This document shows positions 46,209 to 55,089 of a stretch of DNA of 64,000 nt, one piece after another. A program made the translations under genes and the position numbers. Each line of letters begins with the position of its first letter. Within the stretch, counting starts at the first letter, position 1. The stretch is from Thiosocius sp963753845 (GTDB taxonomy: Bacteria > Pseudomonadota > Gammaproteobacteria > Chromatiales > Chromatiaceae). The stretch is taken from positions 232,815 through 296,814 of the forward strand of contig CAVWEI010000036.1 in the NCBI GenBank assembly GCA_963753845.1, written 5' to 3'. A model generated the notes under the pieces. The model searched no databases. It was given only the letters and a program-made list of their open reading frames with translations, and had not been told where the DNA came from.

Positions 46209-49103
46209 GTGAACAGGGATACAGACTCGGCAGACGATCTACCTGTGACCGACTCGGCCTCAACTGAGTCAGCGTTGCGCGCCGAGCTGGCCGATTACCG
46301 CCTGCTGGTGGAGAACAGCAACGACTTAGTCGTGAAGGTGAATCTGCACGGACATTTCCTGTTCGTCAGTCCCAGCTATTGCAGTCTGTTCGGCCGCACT
46401 CCGGATCAGTTGTTGGGCAGGACCTTCATGCCGCTGGTGCATGGGGAGGATCGCGCCGCAACGGCGGATGCGATCGGGAAACTGTTCGCGCCCCCTCATG
46501 AGAGCTATGTGGAGCAGCGTGCCATGACGCCCCAGGGCTGGCGTTGGCTGGCCTGGTCGGACAAGGGGCTGCTGAACGATGAAGGCGAGGTGGTCGCGAT
46601 CGTCGGAGTCGGGCGGGATATCACCGAGCAGAAGCTTGCGGAGTTTGCGCTGCGCGAGAGCGAGGTCCGCTACCGGCAGCTTTTCGAGAACATGAGTGAC
46701 GGGGTCGCGGTTTATCGGGCCGTCGACGACGGCGAGGATTTCGTCTTCGTCGAGATCAACCGGGCCGCAGAAAAGATGCTGCGTACGGAGCGTGCAAGCG
46801 TTATCGGCGAGTCCCTCAGCCGGGCGTTTCCCGGGGTCGGCGATCTTGGCCTGCTCGAGGTATTGCGCCGGGTCTGGCGCAGCGGTGAATCCGAATATCA
46901 CCCCACCAGGCACTATACGGACTCGCGTCTCGGGCTTTGGGTGGACAACTTCGTGCTGAAGCTGCCCAACGAAGAGATCGTTGCGATCTTCGAGGATCTT
47001 TCGGCGCAGAAAAAGGCCGAGCAGCGCCTCGCGGACAGCGAGAAGCGCCTGCGTGATTCGCAGGCCTATGCGCATGTCGGATTCTGGGAACTCCAGGCCG
47101 ACACACAGACCGCGTTCTGGTCCGACGAGGTATACCGCATTGCCGGACTCGACCCTGGCGGCAGGGCGGGACCGGGTACCCTCAGGGACCTGGTCCATCC
47201 AGACGACCTGCCGCACGTGCTGGCATCCCTGCAACACAGCCTGCAGACCGGTCAGGAACACCACGTCGAGTACCGTCTGTTGCGGCCCGATGGAGAGGAG
47301 CGCTGGGTCAACTGCCGCGCCCGTGTGCGCGGCGACGATGGCGGCAAACCTGAAAAACTGGTTGGCTTTCTGCAGGACATCACGGAGCGGAAATCGGCAG
47401 AGCTGGCATTGCAGCAGAGCGAGGAGCGTTTCGAACTGGCAATGCTGGGCTCGAACGACGGTCTGTTCGACTGGGATCTGCAGAGTGGCAGCGTCTATTA
47501 CTCGCCGCGTTGGAAATCCATGCTGGGCTATGCCGACGATGAGCTTCCCAACAGCCTGGAGACCTGGGAGAAGCTGATCGATCCGACGCAGCGCAATGAG
47601 GTGCTGGACGCATTGCACGCCTACAAGTCGGGAGAGCGCGACAAGTTCGAGCTCGAATACCGGATGTGCCACAGGGATGGCCGCTTGATCGATGTGCTCG
47701 CGCGGGCATACGTGCGCAAGAACGAGCGGCAGGAGCCGGTGCGCGTGGTGGGTACCCATATCGACATAACGGCACGCAAGCAGGCCGAGAAAGAGATTGC
47801 GCATCTGGCATTCCACGACAGCCTGACCGGGCTTCCGAACCGTCTGCTGTTCAACGAGACCCTGGCCCAGGTGCTGGCCAACAGGGAACGCGACGGCCAG
47901 CAGTTTGCCGTGCATCTGCTCGATCTGGATCATTTCAAGGAGGTCAACGACAATCTCGGCCACCCGGTGGGTGACGAACTGCTGCAGGCGGTGGCCCGGA
48001 GGATTTCCGGCCTGGTGCGATCGAGTGACCTGCTGGCCCGATTGGGGGGCGATGAATTCGCCTTGATCCAGCATGGCATTCGTGATCCCGGCGAGACCTC
48101 GGTGCTGGCGTCCAAGATCATCTCCGCGGTGGATCAGGTCTTCCCGATAAGGGACAACGTCATTCACACCAGCGTCAGCATCGGGGTTGTGATTCCCCGG
48201 GGCGACGGTATCGACAGCGCCCGTCTGATGAGCCACGCGGACGTCGCCATGTACAAGGCGAAGGAGGCGGGTCGCGGCACCTATGCCTTCTTCGAAGACG
48301 AAATGACCCACCAGCTGCAGCGTGAGATGCGTTTGTGTGAACGGCTGCGCGGTGCACAAGCCGCCGCCGAACTACTCCTGTTCTATCAACCGAAATACGA
48401 ACTCGGCAGCGGGCGGATGGTCGGCGTGGAGGCCCTGTTGCGCTGGCGGCATCCCGAACTGGGCCTGCTTTCGCCCGACAAGTTTCTGCGCGTCGCAGAG
48501 CGCCGCGGCCTGATCAAACGGGTTTCCGCCTTCTCCCTGGAGGAGAGCTGTCGCCAGGCACGCGAATGGCTCGGCAAGGGGTTGCCGTTCCAGCATATCG
48601 CGGTCAACCTGTGCGCTTCCCAGGTGAACTCGAGCGACTTCTTCGAAGTGGTGACGTCGACCGTCGATTCTTTCGGGATCGATCCGGCCTCTATCCAGTT
48701 CGAGTTCACCGAGACTACCCTGATGGAGTCCTCGGAATCGGTTCGTGATGCGGTGAACCGACTTGCCGACCACGGCTTTCAGTTTGCGATCGACGACTTC
48801 GGAACCGGTTTCGCCTCATTCAGGTATCTGCGCGAATTCCACGCCGATCAATTGAAGATCGGCGCGGAATTCATTCGCAATATCGCCCATGACCCAGGTG
48901 ATTCGGCGATTGTCGAGGCGATCATCAGTCTGGGCCGGTCGCTGGGATTGAAGGTGACCGCAGAAGGCGTCGAGACCGAAGACCAGGCAAAAATGCTGGC
49001 CGCCTTCGGTTGCGATCGTGTGCAGGGGTTCCTGTATGCGCCGCCCGCGTCTGCCGCAGGTATCGAGGCCCTGCTGTCCGGGCCCGCACGCCCGCAGGGG
49101 TAG
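46209..49103 (+). CDS. PAS-PAS-PAS-PAS-GGDEF-EAL c-di-GMP turnover protein
   Basis: About 964 residues from GTG 46209, preferred over an upstream TTG at 46152 that has no ribosome binding site. Four PAS/PAC-type sensor repeats occupy roughly 25-530 (DITEQKLAEFALRESEVRY, DITERKSAELALQQSEERF and DITARKQAEKEI are PAC ends). The GGDEF domain has an intact GGDEF preceded by an inhibitory-site RSSD five residues upstream. The EAL domain has GVEALLRWRHPE, VNLCASQ, EFTETTLM, AIDDFGTG and EGVETEDQ, so the metal-binding set looks complete. No transmembrane segment is evident, so it is a cytoplasmic sensor. The net activity, cyclase or phosphodiesterase, cannot be read from sequence. Confidence 0.92.
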   Translation: MNRDTDSADDLPVTDSASTESALRAELADYRLLVENSNDLVVKVNLHGHFLFVSPSYCSLFGRTPDQLLGRTFMPLVHGEDRAATADAIGKLFAPPHESYVEQRAMTPQGWRWLAWSDKGLLNDEGEVVAIVGVGRDITEQKLAEFALRESEVRYRQLFENMSDGVAVYRAVDDGEDFVFVEINRAAEKMLRTERASVIGESLSRAFPGVGDLGLLEVLRRVWRSGESEYHPTRHYTDSRLGLWVDNFVLKLPNEEIVAIFEDLSAQKKAEQRLADSEKRLRDSQAYAHVGFWELQADTQTAFWSDEVYRIAGLDPGGRAGPGTLRDLVHPDDLPHVLASLQHSLQTGQEHHVEYRLLRPDGEERWVNCRARVRGDDGGKPEKLVGFLQDITERKSAELALQQSEERFELAMLGSNDGLFDWDLQSGSVYYSPRWKSMLGYADDELPNSLETWEKLIDPTQRNEVLDALHAYKSGERDKFELEYRMCHRDGRLIDVLARAYVRKNERQEPVRVVGTHIDITARKQAEKEIAHLAFHDSLTGLPNRLLFNETLAQVLANRERDGQQFAVHLLDLDHFKEVNDNLGHPVGDELLQAVARRISGLVRSSDLLARLGGDEFALIQHGIRDPGETSVLASKIISAVDQVFPIRDNVIHTSVSIGVVIPRGDGIDSARLMSHADVAMYKAKEAGRGTYAFFEDEMTHQLQREMRLCERLRGAQAAAELLLFYQPKYELGSGRMVGVEALLRWRHPELGLLSPDKFLRVAERRGLIKRVSAFSLEESCRQAREWLGKGLPFQHIAVNLCASQVNSSDFFEVVTSTVDSFGIDPASIQFEFTETTLMESSESVRDAVNRLADHGFQFAIDDFGTGFASFRYLREFHADQLKIGAEFIRNIAHDPGDSAIVEAIISLGRSLGLKVTAEGVETEDQAKMLAAFGCDRVQGFLYAPPASAAGIEALLSGPARPQG

Positions 49104-49126
49104 GGTTCGCCGAGGCTAGCGGTCAG

Positions 49127-49846
49127 ATGCGTGGGTTGCAAAAAGGTCTGGTAGGGCTGCTGAAGCGCCTGAGGCGGTGGTTGTTGCTGTTGTTGCTGGC
49201 CTGTGTCTTTGGTTCTGTCGGCATGGTCCTGGCGTTGCGTTGGATCGATCCGCCCTACTCGGCGGTGATACTGCAGCGGCTCGCCAGTGAGGGCGCACCG
49301 CAACGGCAGGAGTGGGTGGACCTCGATGAGGTCGCACCCGACATGGCCTTGGCGGTGGTCGCCGCGGAGGACCAGCGTTTCCCTGATCACCACGGGTTTG
49401 ACACCGAGGAGATCATTGCCGCGGTCGAACGGCACCTCGACGGCGGCCCGCTGCGCGGCGCCAGTACCATCAGCCAGCAGGTCGCGCGCAACCTCTTCCT
49501 CTGGCAGGGGCGCAGTTATTTACGTAAGGGGCTCGAGGTCTGGTTCACCGGTCTGCTCGAGTTGTTCTGGCCGAAGCGGCGTATCCTGGAGATGTATCTC
49601 AATTTTGCCGAGATGGGTGACCGGACCTTCGGCGTCGCCGCTGCCGGCCGGCGCTATTTCGGAACCAGTCCGGACCGCCTGAGTCCCGCCCAGGCAGCCT
49701 TGATCGCCGCCGTGTTGCCGAATCCCGTTGCTTATCGCGTCGATGCCCCCTCGGCCTACGTGCGCGAGCGCCGCGACTGGATCCTGCAGCAGATGAAGAA
49801 CCTCGATGGGCCGGCCTATCTGGCCGGGATTCTGCGGGAGCGCTGA
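49127..49846 (+). CDS. mtgA: monofunctional biosynthetic peptidoglycan transglycosylase
   Basis: 239 residues, the normal MtgA length. It polymerises lipid II into glycan strands on the periplasmic face. One N-terminal membrane helix (LLLLLLACVFGSVGMVLALR, about 20-39) anchors a GT51 domain. The catalytic glutamate is in VVAAEDQRFPDHHGFD. The other family motifs GASTISQQVARNLFLW, RKGLEVWFTGLLE and ILEMYLNFAEMG are intact. The start at 49127 puts the basic and hydrophobic segments in the usual place, and the gene lies 23 bases after the GGDEF/EAL gene, so read-through is likely. A strong hairpin follows. Confidence 0.95.
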   Translation: MRGLQKGLVGLLKRLRRWLLLLLLACVFGSVGMVLALRWIDPPYSAVILQRLASEGAPQRQEWVDLDEVAPDMALAVVAAEDQRFPDHHGFDTEEIIAAVERHLDGGPLRGASTISQQVARNLFLWQGRSYLRKGLEVWFTGLLELFWPKRRILEMYLNFAEMGDRTFGVAAAGRRYFGTSPDRLSPAQAALIAAVLPNPVAYRVDAPSAYVRERRDWILQQMKNLDGPAYLAGILRER

Positions 49847-49857
49847 GGTTTCAAAAG

Positions 49858-49894
49858 GAAACATGCCGGGACCATCGGGTGCCCGGCATGTTTC
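49858..49894. terminator. hairpin between convergent mtgA and a minus-strand gene
   Basis: A perfect 13-base inverted repeat (GAAACATGCCGGG / CCCGGCATGTTTC) with an 11-base loop, starting 12 bases after the mtgA stop codon. The arms carry runs of A and T at their bases, so it could terminate transcription from both sides. A long T tract is lacking. Confidence 0.6.
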
Positions 49895-49937
49895 GTTCGA
49901 TGGACACTTTGGCCCGGGTGTTGCGGGGAGGATTGGT

Positions 49938-50360
49938 TTACGAATTGTCGCCCTTCGCCCCGGCCTCCGATGCCAGTTCCCCATCCATCGCATGTGCGCG
50001 GAATTCACGTGCGACCGCGTCCCAGTCGGTGTCGGGTGCGTACCGTTCATGGTAGCCGCGATAGGCGATACCCTCTGGGCTGCCGCGTTGGATCTCGTAC
50101 AGGCTGATCCGGCTGGGGCCGCTTTTTACGATGGTGCCGCGAAAGTCGTTCGGGGCTATGCCGTCTACATTTGCGCTCAGCATCAGGGCGCTCAGCGACG
50201 ACATGCCGTCACTCGGGGTCACCGTGGCGAAGGTCATGCCCTCGGTACCCACCCTGTAGTCGTACTCGGTCGATCCGATCTGAAGTTCGTAGTCGAAGGG
50301 TTGCGCGCTGACGGCGCTGGTTGAAAGGGCAAGCATGCCGGCGATGATCAGGTGTTTCAT
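49938..50360 (-). CDS. small secreted protein of unknown function
   Basis: 140 residues from the ATG at 50360. The signal peptide MKHLIIAGMLALSTSAVSAQ is clear, with cleavage after SAVSA, so the mature protein of about 121 residues is periplasmic or secreted. The mature part begins FDYELQIGSTEYDYRVG and is acidic, with no cysteines or recognisable domain; GIAPNDFRGTIVKSG and YHERYAPDTDWDAVAREF are the most distinctive stretches. It may form an operon with the 60-codon frame upstream (50478-50660). I do not recognise the family. Confidence 0.65.
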   Translation of the reverse strand: MKHLIIAGMLALSTSAVSAQPFDYELQIGSTEYDYRVGTEGMTFATVTPSDGMSSLSALMLSANVDGIAPNDFRGTIVKSGPSRISLYEIQRGSPEGIAYRGYHERYAPDTDWDAVAREFRAHAMDGELASEAGAKGDNS

Positions 50361-50477
50361 GGTCTCGGTCTCCTGTGTGGAAAGGGGAGTGGACTGGCCA
50401 CCCCGTACACACAAAGAGACCCGGCGGGTCCTGGATTCTTTTCAGGGGACTTCAGGCGTCCACCCGAATCCGGGTCG

Positions 50478-50660
50478 TCAGCTGGCCGCACCCTTGTCGA
50501 ACCAGCACGCAAACCAGCCGATCACGACCGGGCGGATTCGCGCCCGCAGGCCGTCATCCATCCTGTCGTTGCGCAGGCAGACGCACACCCGGCTCCCGAG
50601 CCTGAGCAACAAAGAGGCCTTGCCGGCATTTTTCAACACTGTTTCTGATCCTGATTTCAT
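50478..50660 (-). CDS. possible 60-residue small protein
   Basis: A short frame starting MKSGSETVLKNAGKASLLLR and ending WFACWFDKGAAS. It is supported by an AGGTG site 5 bases before the ATG and by an AT-rich, promoter-like stretch just upstream, unusual in this GC-rich segment. There is no known domain; the last 15 residues are hydrophobic and Trp-rich. It could equally be an untranslated leader of the secreted-protein gene downstream, so the coding status is uncertain. Confidence 0.35.
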   Translation of the reverse strand: MKSGSETVLKNAGKASLLLRLGSRVCVCLRNDRMDDGLRARIRPVVIGWFACWFDKGAAS

Positions 50661-50707
50661 TCGGGCACCTATTCTATCAAATTAGCATATATTAAAATAT
50701 AGAAAAT
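50661..50707 (-). promoter_or_regulatory. AT-rich promoter-like segment
   Basis: About 47 bases with very low GC, in contrast to the surroundings. Read on the minus strand it contains TATATTTTAATATATG and TTTGATAGAAT just before the AGGTG site of the small frame at 50660. It could carry a -10 box and an UP-like element for the small frame and secreted-protein genes. It also abuts the stop codon of the diguanylate cyclase gene. Confidence 0.35.
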
Positions 50708-51868
50708 TTATGACTCGCCAGTTTTGCCGCTGTACCCCTGAGCCGATGGGGCGTCGTCGACCGCGCTGACCACCCTGTTCCTTCCTGCCTCCTTGGCGCG
50801 GTAGACCGCCCGGTCTGCCGCCTGCAGCAGTGACTCGCCTGCCTCGCCCGCCGGCCTGCGGTCCAAAGCGGGTACCGCCGCAACACCGATCGACACCGTG
50901 ACCTCGACTGCTATACCGCTGTCCAGCATGACCGGCTCGCAGGCAATGCCCTCGCAGATCTCCCGCGCCAGGGTGAGCGCGTTCGCGGGGTCGGTCTGCG
51001 GCAGCAGCACCGCGAATTCCTCGCCGCCATAGCGGGTCGCCAGGTCGCTTGTCCGCAGGCGCGCGCGCAGCCGCTGTGCCAGTGCGGTCAGGACCTGATC
51101 CCCGGCCGCATGGCCATGTTGATCATTGATGCGCTTGAAGTGATCGGCGTCCACGAACAGGCAGGACAGCGACTGGCCGTAGCGTTGGGCACGGGTCACT
51201 TCCTGTTCCAGGCGATGCTGCAGGTGGCGGCGGTTGTACAGGCCGGTCAGGCTGTCGGTCAGGCCTGCCAGGCGCAGTCTCTCGCGGTTTACCGCATTTT
51301 CCAGACAAACCGCGGCCACGCTTGCCAGGTGGGCGAGAAAATCGGCCGCCTGTCCGGTCTCAAAGCGCTTCGGATCACGGCTGCCCAGGCATAGAAAGCC
51401 GGCCAGCCCCTCCGCATGGCGCAATGGCAGGAGCGCGACGCTTCCGCCGAGCCGGCGCCCGAACAACCCCTGGTGCTGTGCCTTCCACGGGCCCAGCCAG
51501 GGTGCCTTGAGGTCGTCGAATCGGGCCCGGGTTGCCGGCACATCGCTGCACAGTTCCACGTCGCGCATCAGCCTTGTATTGGCCGTGCTGTCGGAGGCCA
51601 GCAGGTCGCGAATGACGAAGAAGGGGTCGAGCAGCATCAGTTTCACGCCGTCCAGGACAAATGAGCCCCGCATGCCGATCGTCAGCCGCTCGAGCAGTTT
51701 CACCAGGTCGCCGGCACTCAGCAGGGCCAGCTCGCGCCGCTGGAAGCGCGCCATCACCTGCTGGTTGTAGGCAGCATCGCGCCCCAGGGTCTCCAGGAGG
51801 CCACGCAGCACGCAGTTTTCCTCTTGCAGGTCCGGTTTATTCCTGTCGGCGGGCGCGCGCGGCTTCAT
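50708..51868 (-). CDS. diguanylate cyclase with N-terminal GAF/DUF484-like domain
   Basis: 386 residues. Residues about 15-195 form a DUF484/GAF-like sensor (LLETLGRDAAYNQQVMARF, GGSVALLPLRHAEGLAGFL). The GGDEF domain begins TDSLTGLYNRRHLQHRL. The active-site signature is GGEEF, an accepted catalytic variant, with an inhibitory-site RTSD five residues before it, so product inhibition by c-di-GMP is expected. No EAL domain, signal peptide or membrane helix: a cytoplasmic c-di-GMP synthase. It is transcribed alone toward the AT-rich segment. Confidence 0.9.
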   Translation of the reverse strand: MKPRAPADRNKPDLQEENCVLRGLLETLGRDAAYNQQVMARFQRRELALLSAGDLVKLLERLTIGMRGSFVLDGVKLMLLDPFFVIRDLLASDSTANTRLMRDVELCSDVPATRARFDDLKAPWLGPWKAQHQGLFGRRLGGSVALLPLRHAEGLAGFLCLGSRDPKRFETGQAADFLAHLASVAAVCLENAVNRERLRLAGLTDSLTGLYNRRHLQHRLEQEVTRAQRYGQSLSCLFVDADHFKRINDQHGHAAGDQVLTALAQRLRARLRTSDLATRYGGEEFAVLLPQTDPANALTLAREICEGIACEPVMLDSGIAVEVTVSIGVAAVPALDRRPAGEAGESLLQAADRAVYRAKEAGRNRVVSAVDDAPSAQGYSGKTGES

Positions 51869-52013
51869 CTTTTTTACATCGGCAAATCCGGGGCATGCTT
51901 TAGATTCTTACCGCGTCGCCCGTATGGCCAGGGTCACGCGTCGGCCATACCGGCGGCCGCCGGATCGGGGTTATAGTGGGGCCTCCTCAGATCGCACATT
52001 CCAGGGAGGGAAC

Positions 52014-52454
52014 ATGCGAGCATCTGCTTATCTCATCTGTCTGGCCCTGCTGATGCCAGGCCTTCCGGTGCGCGCCGATATCTATCGGTGCAGCGGGGCA
52101 TCCGGTGAGCCGTCTTTCAGTCAGCGGCCATGCGGCAGTGACACGACCCTTGTTATCCAAGAGGCTGCCGGGCGCAGCGGCCATGCGGTCGGGCTGCGCC
52201 CCGGCGAGCGTGCCTGGTTGCAGGAACGCGCACGCGGCAGCCGGGAAGGCGCGCAAACCGACCGGCGGAGGCGGGTATCCGCCAGTGATGCAAAACGCAA
52301 ATCAGAAGAACGGGCGCACCGTTGTCAGAAAAAACGCCGTGCACTGGATTCGGTGGCGTCGAGGCTGCGGCGTGGTTACAAGCCGGCGCAGGGAGAAGGT
52401 CTGCGCCGACGTCGGGCGGGATACGAGGATTACCTCGCCGCTTTCTGTCACTGA
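52014..52454 (+). CDS. DUF4124-type small secreted protein
   Basis: 146 residues. The signal peptide ends near residue 21 (LLMPGLPVRA), and the mature N-terminus DIYRCSGASGEPSFSQRPC is a typical DUF4124 module. The rest is very basic, Arg/Lys-rich helix, ending in EDYLAAFCH. The start is set by CCAGGGAGG a few bases upstream. DUF4124 proteins are abundant in Gammaproteobacteria, and I know of no established function. The 3' end overlaps the convergent double-thioredoxin gene by 7 bases. Confidence 0.75.
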   Translation: MRASAYLICLALLMPGLPVRADIYRCSGASGEPSFSQRPCGSDTTLVIQEAAGRSGHAVGLRPGERAWLQERARGSREGAQTDRRRRVSASDAKRKSEERAHRCQKKRRALDSVASRLRRGYKPAQGEGLRRRRAGYEDYLAAFCH

Positions 52455-53527
52455 TCCGGGGGCGGCGGTGCATCGAGCTCGCGGCGGGTGTGTGAGCTCC
52501 AGCGCAGGAAGTTGGGTTCGGTCAGGTAGCCGCGGCTGAGGACGTAATTGAGGACATTGCGCAGGCGGAAGAAGCGCACCACCGAGTCGACACGGATGAT
52601 CTCCTTGCCGTGTTCGTCGAAGAACACGATCGACGGTGCATAGAAGATGCCCAGTTCCTCGGCCCATTCGCGTGCCGTGCCGGGGCTGCCGTCCGGCTTG
52701 ATGACCGGGACGTCCGAGTGCATGTCCAACTGCACGCTGTCGAAGTGGTTGAACAGCTTGCGCACCGTCTGGCGGCGCAGGGGCTGGGTATGCAGCACAT
52801 CGCAGGCGTGACAGTCGCCCTGCTCGAAGAAAACGACCAGCGGCAGTTCCGCCGGAAAGTCCGAGCGGTCGAAGTTGTATGGCGGCGGGGAGAAGAAGGG
52901 CTCTTCGACCAGGTCGCCTTTCTCGAAACGCAGGGTCTTGTCGCCGCGGGCCATGTAGACCGGGAATTTCTCGCGCAGATAATGCCCGCCGGCGACATAT
53001 TCGAGGGCCGCCCGGAACTGGTAGGGGGGATAGTAACCGCGAAGGCGCAGCGCGATGCGGCCTTCGGCGTCGTAGAAGACCAGCGAGGGGGTGAAATTCG
53101 TCCCGAGTGCCTGCGAATACTCGCGCTCGCTCATTGACTCGCCGGACGGGGTGGTCACCTGTTCCGGGCTCCAGATATCGATCGGGATGACGTCGAAATG
53201 CTCGCGCGTGTAGCTGACGATGTCGGGGGTCTTGAAATTCACCTCCATCAGCATCTTGCAGTAGGCGCAGCGCTTCTGGCCAAAGTACACGATGATCCCG
53301 GTCTTGCCGGCCGCGACGGCCTCCTTGAGGTCTTCGTCGAGGTCCAGAAAACTTTGCTTGAACCACGCCGGATACTGCAGCAGGTCTTCCAGCGGCAGAT
53401 CGTCGAACACCAGCGGATCGTCGCCGGCCTCGGCGGAAGTGGCCGGTGTAGCGCCGATCATCAGGCAGACACAGGCGAGCAGCCGGCAAACCCGGACCAG
53501 TCCAAGCCGGCGGCTTTCAGTATTCAA
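52448..53527 (-). CDS. second periplasmic double-thioredoxin protein, coupled to cysQ
   Basis: 359 residues with a signal peptide (about 1-32). The first thioredoxin-like domain has CAYC at 87-90 and TPSLVFYDAEG as its cis-Pro region; the second has CHAC at 239-242 and APSIVFFDEHG. A PPPY linker joins them, exactly as in the 1599-2639 paralogue. The start is TTG at 53527, sharing 4 bases (TTGA) with the cysQ stop, so translation is coupled to cysQ. It probably handles disulfides in the periplasm. Pairing with a cytoplasmic sulfur-assimilation phosphatase is curious and may be only operon economy. Confidence 0.78.
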   Translation of the reverse strand: MNTESRRLGLVRVCRLLACVCLMIGATPATSAEAGDDPLVFDDLPLEDLLQYPAWFKQSFLDLDEDLKEAVAAGKTGIIVYFGQKRCAYCKMLMEVNFKTPDIVSYTREHFDVIPIDIWSPEQVTTPSGESMSEREYSQALGTNFTPSLVFYDAEGRIALRLRGYYPPYQFRAALEYVAGGHYLREKFPVYMARGDKTLRFEKGDLVEEPFFSPPPYNFDRSDFPAELPLVVFFEQGDCHACDVLHTQPLRRQTVRKLFNHFDSVQLDMHSDVPVIKPDGSPGTAREWAEELGIFYAPSIVFFDEHGKEIIRVDSVVRFFRLRNVLNYVLSRGYLTEPNFLRWSSHTRRELDAPPPPDQ

Positions 53528-54309
53528 AGATATTTCCCCCAGTCTTCATCCTGATCGCCGAACACAAGAAAGTGCGGGTTCAGCAGCGATTCCTTGGTGT
53601 TATAGCGCAATGGCCGAAGCTGTGTGTCGGTGACCATGCCGCCGGCGGCCTCGACCACCGCCTGTGCCGCCGCGGTGTCCCACTCCGACGTGGGCCCGAG
53701 GCGCGGATAGATGTCCGCAGTGCCCTCGGCCACCAGGCAAAGCTTGAGCGAACTTCCCATGCTGACGATCTCGTGGTCACCGAGCCGTTCGAGAAAACGC
53801 CTCAGGCTGTCCCCGGCGTGTGATCGGCTGCCGGCCACATGCGCGGTTGCCTGCCGTCTGTCGCGCACGCGGATGGGCAGGGACCTGTCCTGCGGGTCGA
53901 TCTTCCAGGCGCCCTGGCCGGATTGTCCAAGGTAGCTGATGCCGGTCACCGGGACATGCACGACCCCCGCAACCGGGCGGCCATTCTCGATCAGGGCGAT
54001 GTTCACGGTGAATTCACCGTTGCGCTTGACGAATTCGCGTGTGCCATCCAGCGGATCGATAAGCCAGTAGCGCTGCCACTGGCTGCGGGTCGGGTAAGGG
54101 ATATCGGCACCTTCTTCCGAAAGGATGGGGACGTCTGGATCCAGTTCCCGCAGTCGCTGCACGATGATGCGGTTGGAGGCGAGGTCGGCCGCGGTCAGGG
54201 GTGAGTCGTCGTCCTTTTGTTCGACCGAAAAGTCCTGGTGATAGACTTCCAGGATGGCCTGGCCAGCCGCCCTGGCGATGTCGAGCAACTGCAGTGCCTG
54301 TTTGTCCAT
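53524..54309 (-). CDS. cysQ: 3'(2'),5'-bisphosphate nucleotidase CysQ
   Basis: 261 residues of the inositol-monophosphatase superfamily. It removes the 3'-phosphate from PAP (and PAPS), recycling the product of sulfate assimilation and sulfotransfer. Metal-binding landmarks: PILSEEGAD, the signature WLIDPLDGTREFVKRNGEF, and SEWDTAAAQAVVEAAGG near the C-terminus. Length is typical and no signal peptide is present. It heads a two-gene operon with the double-thioredoxin gene, which begins within its stop codon. The 95-base gap upstream is divergent with yrfG. Confidence 0.95.
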   Translation of the reverse strand: MDKQALQLLDIARAAGQAILEVYHQDFSVEQKDDDSPLTAADLASNRIIVQRLRELDPDVPILSEEGADIPYPTRSQWQRYWLIDPLDGTREFVKRNGEFTVNIALIENGRPVAGVVHVPVTGISYLGQSGQGAWKIDPQDRSLPIRVRDRRQATAHVAGSRSHAGDSLRRFLERLGDHEIVSMGSSLKLCLVAEGTADIYPRLGPTSEWDTAAAQAVVEAAGGMVTDTQLRPLRYNTKESLLNPHFLVFGDQDEDWGKYL

Positions 54310-54404
54310 GAACTACCCCGTCAGGTGGATTGCAGCGGCGGATCGGCTGCGTACAGGCGGTCAATCATACAAAAAACCCCGCATAGGTGGGGTGGGGAAG
54401 TGGT

Positions 54405-55073
54405 GTGTTCGACTGGAAAGAAATCGACACGGTCCTGCTGGACATGGACGGCACCCTGCTGGACCTGCATTTCGACAACTACTTCTGGCTGCAGTATGTG
54501 CCACACCGTTATGCCGAGGCGCGCGGCATGGCCGAGGCCGATGCGAAACGGGAGTTGATGGCGCGCTACCAGGACATCCAGGGCACGCTGGATTGGTATT
54601 GTGTCGATCACTGGACGCGTGAACTCGGACTCGACATCGCCCTGCTCAAGGAAGAGGTGGATCACCTGATCAGCGTGCATCCGGACGTGACGGAGTTTCT
54701 GGACCTGCTGCAGCGTGCGGGCATACGCCGGGTGCTGGTCACCAATGCGCACCAGAAGTCACTGCAGCTGAAGATGCGCCGCACGCGCCTGCATGATCGC
54801 CTGGATCATGTGGTGTGCGCGCACGACATCGGCCTGCCCAAGGAAGATGCCGGTTTCTGGTCCAGGCTGCAGAGTGAAGAGCCGTTCGATCCGGCACGCA
54901 CCCTGTTCGTTGATGACAGCCTGGCGGTGCTGCGCTCGGCGCAGGGCTACGGGATCAGTCATCTGTTGGCGATCATGCTGCCGGATGCGAGACAGGCCGA
55001 GCGGCAGGTCGACGAGTTCCCCGCGGTGCGCGGGTTTGCGACCCTGTTGCCCAGTTTGCGCAGGTGTCTTTGA
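54405..55073 (+). CDS. yrfG: GMP/IMP nucleotidase of the HAD superfamily (YrfG)
   Basis: 222 residues. HAD motif I is LLDMDGTLLDLHFDNYFW, motif II is VLVTNAH, the motif III lysine is in GLPKEDAGFW, and motif IV is TLFVDDSLAVLRSA. YQDIQGTLDWYCVDHWTREL is characteristic of YrfG. It dephosphorylates purine mononucleotides. I chose GTG at 54405 because GGTGGGGA lies about 7 bases before it and the resulting N-terminus (VFDWKEIDTVLLD) matches the family better than the GTG six codons upstream. It is convergent with the GGDEF/EAL gene, 16 bases apart. Confidence 0.9.
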   Translation: MFDWKEIDTVLLDMDGTLLDLHFDNYFWLQYVPHRYAEARGMAEADAKRELMARYQDIQGTLDWYCVDHWTRELGLDIALLKEEVDHLISVHPDVTEFLDLLQRAGIRRVLVTNAHQKSLQLKMRRTRLHDRLDHVVCAHDIGLPKEDAGFWSRLQSEEPFDPARTLFVDDSLAVLRSAQGYGISHLLAIMLPDARQAERQVDEFPAVRGFATLLPSLRRCL

Positions 55074-55089
55074 ACGCGGGCCGAGCGGC

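Noticed and set aside
54371..54395. CCCC...GGGG hairpin with a T run on the minus strand near the yrfG start
   Set aside because: The stem is only 4 bases, and it would lie just ahead of cysQ where termination makes little sense.
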